From the NCBI GenBank assembly GCA_958296225.1, contig OY282456.1, positions 1,860,001-1,924,000 of the forward strand: 64,000 nucleotides of DNA, in the 5' to 3' direction. Position numbers and translations under genes: made by a program. This document shows, one piece after another, positions 12,701 to 21,700 of the stretch (its first letter is position 1; each line of letters opens with the position of its first letter). The DNA comes from an uncultured Dehalococcoidia bacterium (GTDB taxonomy: Bacteria > Chloroflexota > Dehalococcoidia > Lucifugimonadales > UBA3495). The notes below the pieces were generated by a model. It worked only from the letters and a program-made list of their open reading frames with translations, had not been told where the DNA came from and did no database searches.

Positions 12701-15700
12701 CCATCGCCGCCGGTGGCCGTGGGCAGCGTGAACGCGGTTATCGCCTGGTTCTGCGTCCATGTCTGGTTGGGAATCGTCGCTGAGAACGACGGGGACAAGT
12801 CCTCAGTGATAGTTATGGTAAAGGTCAATTGCGCCGCGTCGCCGTCGGCGTCGGTAGCCTTCCACGTGTAGGTGGTGGCGGTCTGGTGACTTGTCGGCGT
12901 ACCGCTAACCTCGTGGCTGGCGTTCTTGCTCACGCCGGCGGGCAGCGATGGGCTGAGGGTGTAGGTCAGCGAGCCGTCGCCGCCGGTGGCCGTCGGCAAG
13001 GTGAACGCGCTTATCGCCTGGTTCTGCGTCCAGGTCTGGTTACTTATGGTCGTCGAGAACGACGGCGCCAAGTCCTCAGCGATGGTGATGGTGAAGGTCA
13101 ACTCGGCCTTGTCGCCGTCAGCGTCGGTAGCCTTCCAGGTGTAGGTGGTAGCGGTCTGGTGACTTGTCGGCGTACCGCTCACCTCATGGCTGGCGTTCTT
13201 GCTCACGCCGGCGGGCAGCGCAGGGCTGAGGGTGTAGGTCAGCGAACCATCGCCGCCGCTCGCCGTGGGCAAGGTAAAGGCGGTTATCTGCTGGTTCTGC
13301 GTCCAGGTCTTGTCACCTATAGTCGTTGAGAACGACGGCGCCAAGTCCTCAGCGATGGTTATGGTGAAGGTCAGCTCTACCGCGTCGCCGTCGGCATCCG
13401 TCGCCTTCCAGGTGTAGGTGGTGGCGGTCTGGTGGCTTGTCGGCGTACCGCTCACTTCGTGGCTGTCATCCTTGCTCACGCCGGCGGGCAGCGTGGGGCT
13501 GAGGTCGTAGGTCAGCGCGCCATCGCCGCCGGTGGCCGTGGGCAGCGTGAAGGCGGTTATCGCCATGTTCTGCGTCCAGGTCTTGTTACTTATGGTCTCA
13601 GAGAACGACGGCGCCAGGTCTTGCGCGATGGTGATAGTGAAGGTCAGCTGCGCCGCGTCGCCGTCGGCATCCGTCGCTTTCCAGGTGTAGGTAGCGGCGG
13701 CCTGATACCCGCTCGGCGTTCCGCTCACCTCATGGCTGGCATTCTTGCTCACGCCGGCGGGCAGCGCGGGGCTGAGGGTGTAGGTAAGACTGCCGTCGCC
13801 TCCGGTTGCGGCGGGCAGGGTGAAGGCGGTTATTGCTTGACGCTGCGTCCACGTCTTGTTGCCGATGGTCGCTGTGCCGAAGGACGGCGCGCGGTCTTGC
13901 GCTATGGCGATGGTGAAGGTCAACTGCGCCGCGTCGCCGTCAGCGTCCGTCACCTTCCAGGTATAAGTGGTGGCGGTCTGGTGTCCCGTGGGCGTACCGC
14001 TCACCCGGTGGCTGGCGTTCTTGCTCACGCCGGCGGGCAGCGCCGGGCTGAGGGCGTAGGTCAGACTGCCATCGCCGCCACTCGCCGTCGGCAGCGTGAA
14101 CGCGGTTATCGCCTGGTTCTGCGTCCAGCTCTGGTTGTCTATGGTCGTCGAGAACGACGGCGCCAGGTCTTGCGCGATGGTGATGGTGAAGGTCAGCTCC
14201 ACCGCGTCGCCGTCAGCGTCAGTAGCCTTCCAAGTGTAGGTCGTAGCGGCCTGATACCCGGTCGGGGTGCCGCTAACCTCGTGGCTGGCGTTCTTGCTCA
14301 CGCCGGCGGGCAGTGCCGGGCTGAGGGCATAGCTCAGCGAACCGTCGCCGCCGCTGGCCGTGGGCAGCGTGAACGCGGTTATCGCCGTGTTCTGCGTCCA
14401 GGTCTGGTTGGGAATCGTCGTTGAGAACGACGGCGCCAGGTCTTGCCCTATGGTTATGGTAAAGGTCAGCTCCGCCGCGTCCCCGTCGGCGTCGGTAGCC
14501 TTCCAGGTGTAGGTGGTGGCGGACTGGAGGGCCGTGGGCGTGCCGCTAACCTCGTGGCTGTCGCTCTTGCTCACGCCGGCGGGCAGCGCCGGGCTGAGGG
14601 CATAGGTCAGCGTGCCGTCGCCGCCGGTGGCCGTGGGCAGGGTGAACGCGGCTATCGCCTGGTTCTGCGTCCACGTCTTGTTGCCTATGGTCGTCGAGAA
14701 CGACGGGGACAAGTCCTCAGCGATGGCTATGGTGAAGGTTAGTTGAGCCGTATCGCCGTCGGCGTCCGTCACTTTCCAGGTGTAGGTCGTCGCGGTCTGG
14801 TGGCCCGTGGGCGTGCCGCTTACCTGGTGGCTGGCGTTCTTGCTTGTGCCGGCCGGCAGCGCCGGGCTGATGGTGTAGGTCAGCGTGCCGTCGCCGCCGG
14901 TGGCCGTGGGCAGGGTGAACCCGGCTATCGCCTGCCGCTGCGTCCAGAGCTGGTTGGCGATGGTCGCCGTGCCGAAGCTGGGGATGTCGCCAACCGCGAT
15001 GCTGAACGTGACGCTGCCCTGGTCTCCGTCGGCGTCCGTGACGGTCCAGGTGTACTGCGTACTGGCCATGGCGGCGGTGGGGGTGCCGCTCACCTCGTGG
15101 CTGGCGCTCTTGCTCACGCCGCCGGGCAGGGCCGGGGAGAGCGCGTAGGTGAGGGCGCCGTTGCCCCCGGCCCCCGCCGGCAGCGTGAACGCCGTTATCG
15201 CATCGCCGCGAACCCAGCGCTGGTTGGCTACCAGGGCTGAGAAGTACGGCGTCAGGTCGGCGGTTATGGTGACGTGGAAAGCAAGGGATGCCGTGTCGCC
15301 GTCGGCGTCGGTCGCCGTCCAGGTGTATTGGGTGCGCGCCAGGGCGACGCTGGGCGTGCCGCTGACGCCGTAGGGGGCCGTGGCGCTGCGGGTTACGCCG
15401 GCCGGCAGCGCCGGGGAGAGCGTGTAGGTCAGCGTGCCGTCGCCCCCGGTGGCCGCGGGGAGATAGAACGTGGTTATCGCCGAGCCTTGCAGCCCGGTCT
15501 GGTCGGCTACCGACTGGGTGCCAAAGGTGGGAGTCCGGTCGGTCAAGGCCATGGGGCCCGCGTTGACGGTAATGTCGAAGTTCAGCGACGCCTGGTCGCC
15601 GCCGGAATCCGTAGCGGTCCAGGTGTACTGGGTGCGGGTCATCGCGGCGGTGGGGGTGCCGCTTACCCAGTGCGTCGTGGTATCGCGGGTTACGCCGGCC

Positions 15701-18700
15701 GGCAGCGCCGGGGTGAGCGTGTAGGTCAGTGGAGTGTCGTCCCCGGTGGCCTCCGGCAGCTTGAAGGCGGTTATCGCCGTGTTCTGCGTATAGATCTTGT
15801 CGCCTATCGTCTGGTCGCCGAAGCCCGGCGCCGGGTTGGGAGTTATCGTAATGCTAAAGCTGAGGCGGTCCCTCCTATTGTGGCCGTCCTGCGCCGTCAG
15901 CGTGTAGCTGCGCCGCGCCGTTACCGCCGTCGGACTCCCCGAAATGACCCGCGTGGCGTTGTTGAAGGACAACCCGGCCGGCAGCGCGGGCGATATGGAG
16001 TAGGCGACGCCGCCGCGCCCGCCCGCGGCGGCGGGCAGCGTATCGGAGACCGACGTGTTAACGCGCCAGCTCTTGTCCGCCACCACCGCCGCGCCAAAGT
16101 TCGGCACGTTCTGGATGCGCCCGTCCACCCGGTGATGGCCGTTGTCCGTTATCGCACTGCTGCCCAGGCCCAGGTTCGCATTGGTCCCGCTGCGGCTGGC
16201 TATCGTCCCCCCGTTCAGGGACAGGGCGCTGGCCCCGACGGACAGCCCGTTCAGGTCCCGGTCGGGCGGCTTGACCCGGTACTGGAAGCGGATTGTCCGG
16301 TCGTCCGGCACACTGTGCGACGCTAGCGCCGTCTGGCTCCCCAGCGTCAACCCCAACTGCGGCGAGCCGGTGACCGTTAGCCGCTTGTGGAAACGCACGA
16401 CCACCTCGACCGTCTCGCCGTCGCCGTAGGTGTTGCCGACCACAGGGTTGCTGCGGATTTCGACGCTGGTGACGCCGGGCGCTCCGTCCTGCCCGCCGTC
16501 CACCTTACGGCCGCTGTCGTCCGACACGGCGGCCGACTCAATGTTGGCCGCCAGCGAGTTGCCCCGCGTGGTAATCGTGCCGCCGTTCAGAGAGAGCGCG
16601 TTGGCGGGCAGGCTTACGCCGTCGGTGTCCACGTCGCCCGCTTGCACCAGATACCGGAAGTGCAGGACAGTGGTGCCGCCGCGCTGGAAACCCGCCGTGC
16701 GCGTGGTGCTGCCGATGGTGAACGAAAGCTGTGGGCTGCCGGTAATGTCAACCGGCTTGTCGAAGGCCACCGCCATATCGATGTATTCGTCCAATTCGTA
16801 GGTGCTGTTCGCGTAGGGCGCGCTCAGCGTTACATATGCTGTGGGGAAGCCGATACCCAGGATGCGGGCCGCGGTGGGCGGGGCGTTGAGAACCGTCTGG
16901 TAGGGCTGGTTGGGCAGGGCGGCCGGCAGGGTGAGGACGGCGGGGTTGCCCGTGGCCCGGCTGCGGATGCTGCCGCCGGCGGAGTTGGTCAGCGCGTCTT
17001 GCGTTATGCTGATGCCGTCGGAATCAGAGTCCCCGGACTGCACCCGGTATCTGAATAGCAACTTGGTGTAGTCGTTCCTGGCGGGGTCGAGCTGGCTCCA
17101 GAGCGTCGTCAAAACCGTTCCGCTCGCCATCGTCAACGCCACCCTCGGGTTGCCGCTCACGATAACCGGCTCGCTGAAGGTGGCTAACGTATCAATTGGC
17201 TCGCCCTCCACGTATCCGCCCGGGTCCCTCCTGCCCGGCTCGTCGCAAACCGCGCTCGTGGCCCGCGACCGCACCGGGTCGTTGCACCGATCTACGTTGT
17301 CCGGTATTCCCCAGAAGTTGAAAGCCGTAACCGTCGGCTGCCGCCCGTTCACCTTGTGGGACCCCTGGTTGCGCAGGGAGTTATCGATGATAGTGGTACC
17401 CGGAACCGAAATCCCAAACAATACTTGGGTGACGGTTTCTTGCAGCCGGACGTTGAGCTGCGCCGCCACGCCGCCGTCTCCCGTGCCCACGATGGTCGCG
17501 CCGGCGTCCAGAGCCAGCGGGGGCAGCCAGTAGCGACGGCTTTCCGGAAGGAGAATGCCCAGGATGCGGTCGATATAGGTCTCCTCAATGCTAATGCCGT
17601 CGGCGTCGTAGTCGCCGCCCGCCACGGTATAGCTGAACTCCAGCCATTGGTAGTAAGGGTTGCCGAGGCCGGCGGTCTGCTGCCCGCGGACGCTCCGGGT
17701 GTAGGTCGCGGAGCCGATGCCGCTGGCCATACTGACGGCCACGCTTGGCGTTCCGGTCACCGTGACCGGCTTGCTGAACCTGAGCTGGGCGGTGATGGTC
17801 TCGCCGATATTGTAGGTGTCCCCCGCCGCCGGGCTCGACGTTATCCTGATGCCCTGGACGAAGGCGGCGCGGTTGGTTCCGCCGTCAATATTCTCCCGGG
17901 AGAGCAGCGTCGCCGTGCTGAGTATCCCGATATTCACGTCCACCCCCGCCTCGTTGCGGATATGGGCGCTCGTCGGATAAGTCAGGGCATTGGCGGTGGT
18001 GTAGAAGTCGTCGTAGTCCACGTCGGACTGCTGCACCAGGTAGCGGAAGGTGTGGTACCGGGGGCTGAGGCCGACCCGGGCGTAGGATGCCTGGCGCGTC
18101 GCGCTGCCGATGGTCATGCCCAGGGTGGGCGCGCCGACGACTTCAACCGCCTGGCTGAACTCGACGCGAACTTCAATCTCCTCGCCGCGATGGTAGATGT
18201 TTCCCCGCGCGGGCTCGGAGGTCACCAGAACGCCGGTGACCGTCGGCGCCCGTGTGATTCCTCCGTTGACCTTGTGGCCGGCGGCGTTGGCTATGGTGTG
18301 GACGCCCAGGGCGGTCACGGCGTTCTCGCCGCGCGCGCTGCGGATGGCGGCCTGCGTTCCGATGGTGAGGGCGCCTTCCGCGATGCTGATGCCGTCGGTG
18401 TCCAGGTCCTCATCATCCACGGTGTAGCGGAAGTAAAGCGTGCGTGTGCTGGCCACGGTCTGGTAGTAGGTAGCCTGGACGGTTGCGCTCCCAATCCCCA
18501 GGGCGAGCTCGGGCGCGCCCGTGACCGTGATGCTCTCGGGGGTGTCCGTGCCGAAGGACACTCCCACCACAATCTCCTCGCCGGCCGCATAGGTGTCGTT
18601 CTGCGGCGGGGCGCCGATGAAGCTCACGCCGGTCACCACCGGCCGCGCCCCGGTGACCCGCATCCGAAACTTCGCGGTGTCCGTATCGCCGTTGTTGTAG

Positions 18701-21700
18701 TCGAAGTAGCCGGTTCCGCCGGCCGGGACGCCCACGCCGTCCTCCACGGTAACGGTGTATTCCCGCAAGGGGGTCTCCGCCGTGGCCGTTCCCGAGATAA
18801 CGCCCGTAACCGCGTTCATCGTCAGGCCCGCCGGCAGGGCCGGCGCCACGCTCCAGGACAGCGGCAGGTCGCCGCCGGGCGAGGGCAGGCTGACGCTGCT
18901 TGCGGTTCTGGCTGCCGGGTTGCTGACCGTCAGGGTCTCCGTTGCGAAGTTCGGCCACAGCCCGGCCTTCGTCCCGTCCAGCTTCGTATCCGACTGGTTG
19001 GTGAAAGTGAACCCCGTCAAGTCAATCTGCGCGTCCTCCCCGTCGGAGTCTTGCAGCGTTCCGCCCTGCAGCTTCAGCGCGTCCGCAGTCAGGCTAACCC
19101 CGTCGGCGTCCCGGTCGGTGTACATCACGTCGTGCTTGAACACGACGCGGCTCCCCACACTATCCAACGCCGCCCGGTAAACGTCCTGGTCGCCCGAAGC
19201 TACCCCCAGGGCCAGCCGCATCCCCTCCACGCTCCCCGCTTCCGGCGTGTACGTCACCGCCTGGTCGTAGTCAATGGCTATTTTCAGGTCCGCCTCCCAG
19301 GAGTACGTTCCTTCCTGGTTCGGCGTCGATATCACGCTCACCGCCGTAATCTTGGGCGGGCTGAACACCACGAACTCAGCGTCGTTGACCACCGCCTGCG
19401 TCCCCAGCGCCAGATTGGCGTCCGTGCCGCCCACGTTGCGTATGGTCGCGCCGCTCAGCCGCAGCGCGTAGGCGGTGACGTTCCCCTCAGTGTCCAGCGT
19501 GTCCCCCACGCTCACGCCGTCGTGGTCGTAGTCGTCAACCCGGAAGGCGTAGTCGAAGCAGATGCCCCGGTAGGGAGAGTTGGAGCCCGCCGTCCGCGTC
19601 ACCTGGGAGAAGGTGGCTTCCCGCTCCCGCACGCCCACCTGGAGCGCAAGTTTGGGATTCCCCACCAGGGTGATGGCCTCGGAGAATCTGACGCAAACCC
19701 GCATGGCGTCGCCGGGCTTGTACCCGGCCGGGGGTACGGTCAACCCAAACCGCCTCATATCGACGCCGGCCACAAAGGGCGGGGCGTCTAAGCCGCCGTC
19801 CACCTTGTGCCCGGCATCGTTGCTGATGGCGTGGCTGCCCAGCCCCAACGACGCGTTAACGCCCGATGGCGAGGCGTTGGGGCCGGTGCCACTGCTGGTT
19901 ATCGTTCCCCCGTTCAGCGTCAGCGCCCCGCTGTGGATGCTAATCCCGTCCCTGTCCCTGTCGGCCGCCTGCACGTAGTACTCGAACCGCAAAGTCGTTC
20001 GGTCTATGAACAGGGGGCTGCCCCTAACTGCATAGCCAGTGCTGCCCCATTTGTTCATCTGAACGGTCTGGGCGCCAATCTCCAGCCCGAGCTGCGGGCT
20101 CCCGGTCAAGTTCACTTCCTGGTCAAACTGCACGTCCACCAGTATCGGGTTCTGAGGCTCGACCTCATACGTGTTGTCTGAACCGGCGCGTGGACTGGAG
20201 AATATCCGCACGTCCGTCACCCGCGGCGCGTCCGACGCCGCCACCGTGATGGTGAACTCCGCCGACCCCGTGTCCCCGTCCCCGTCCGTCGCCGTCAGGG
20301 TATAGGTCGTGGGCCCGCCCGCCGTCGTCGGCGTCCCCGTTATCCGGGGCGGCGTAGAGGTTGCCGTGGTGGTGTGGGAGAGGCCGCCCGGCAGCGTCGG
20401 GGACAGCGTGTAAGTAATCACGCCGTCGCCGCCGGGCGCCGGCAGGGTGGCGTCCACCGCGGTTCCGGCGATGTAGTGCTGCGGCTGGATCACGCCGAAG
20501 GACGGCATCGTATCCCGCACCGTGTGCGCCGCATCGTTGGTGACGGCGTGCGTCCCCAGGGAAAGCGCCGCGTTCTCTGATAAGTTGGAGTTGGCGCGAA
20601 TCAACGCCCCCGCCGGCAGATTCAGCGCGTCCGCTCCGATGCTGATGCCGTCGCCGTCCAGGTCGTCCGCGGTCACCACGTACTCGTAGAGGTGCCGCCG
20701 CCCCTGGCCCGTGATGTCGAAGGTCCACACCGCCTGCCGCGTGTTCTCCCCGATGGTCAGCGCGACCTGCGGGAAACCGCTGGTGATGGTGAGCTCGCTG
20801 AAGGCCAGCTGCAGCCGGATGGCCTCGCCCGCGTCGTAGGTGCCGTTCACGCCGGGGTTGGACAGGATGGATAGTCCGGTTACCCGCGGCGGCGTATGCA
20901 CCTTGTGGGCGGCTGCGTTGGCAATCGCGTGGGTTCCCAGGCCCAGGGCGGCGTCAGACCCGCCCGCATCGCGGATGGTTCCCCCGTGCAGCCCCAGCGC
21001 GGACGCCACGATGCTGATGCCGTCGGTGTCCCTGTCCCGCGTGGCCACCGTGTAGCTGAACCCGACGTAATCCCGGCTCGAGTCCGCCGGCCGGTACCGC
21101 GCCGGCCGCTGGGTATTCCCGATGTTCAACGCCAGCTGCGGCGGGCCCGTCACCGTGGGCGGCTTGGAGAAAGTGACCCGGGCCTTGATCACCTCGCCCG
21201 CGTCGTAGCCGTCGGCGCTGGCCGGGGCGCTGACGATGGCCACCGCCTCAACGGCCATAGGCGTAGCCACGGCGCCGTCCACCTGGTGCGACGCATCGTT
21301 AGGCACCGCGTGCCTTCCCAGCCCCAACTCGGCGTTAATCCTGGTGTCCGTATCCCTGATGATGGCCCCGTTCCGCCGCAGCGAAGCCGCCGCGATGCTG
21401 ATGCCGTCGGTATCCCGGTCCGACGCCGCCACCGTGTACGTATAGACCAGCCGGCCGTCGGCGTCCAAGTCGGTGTAAGCGGCGGAGCGGGTAGTTCCCC
21501 CCACGTTAAGCAACAGCGTGCTCTGCGACTCCAAGATTAGGGTGATGCCCCGGTCAAACCCCACTGCGACCTCAATCACCTCGCCCGCCCCGTAGGTATT
21601 GTTGGCGTAGGGACTGGACAATATCTCCACCTCGTCCACCGTGGCCGTGTCCACGGTGGACAGCCGGAACGTCCCCAGCGTCGCGCTGTCCCCGTCCCGG

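Noticed and set aside
1470..16107. Regular 273-bp repeats as a non-coding satellite
   Set aside because: The period is a multiple of three, the frame is open throughout and substitutions keep a beta-domain pattern, so it is coding.
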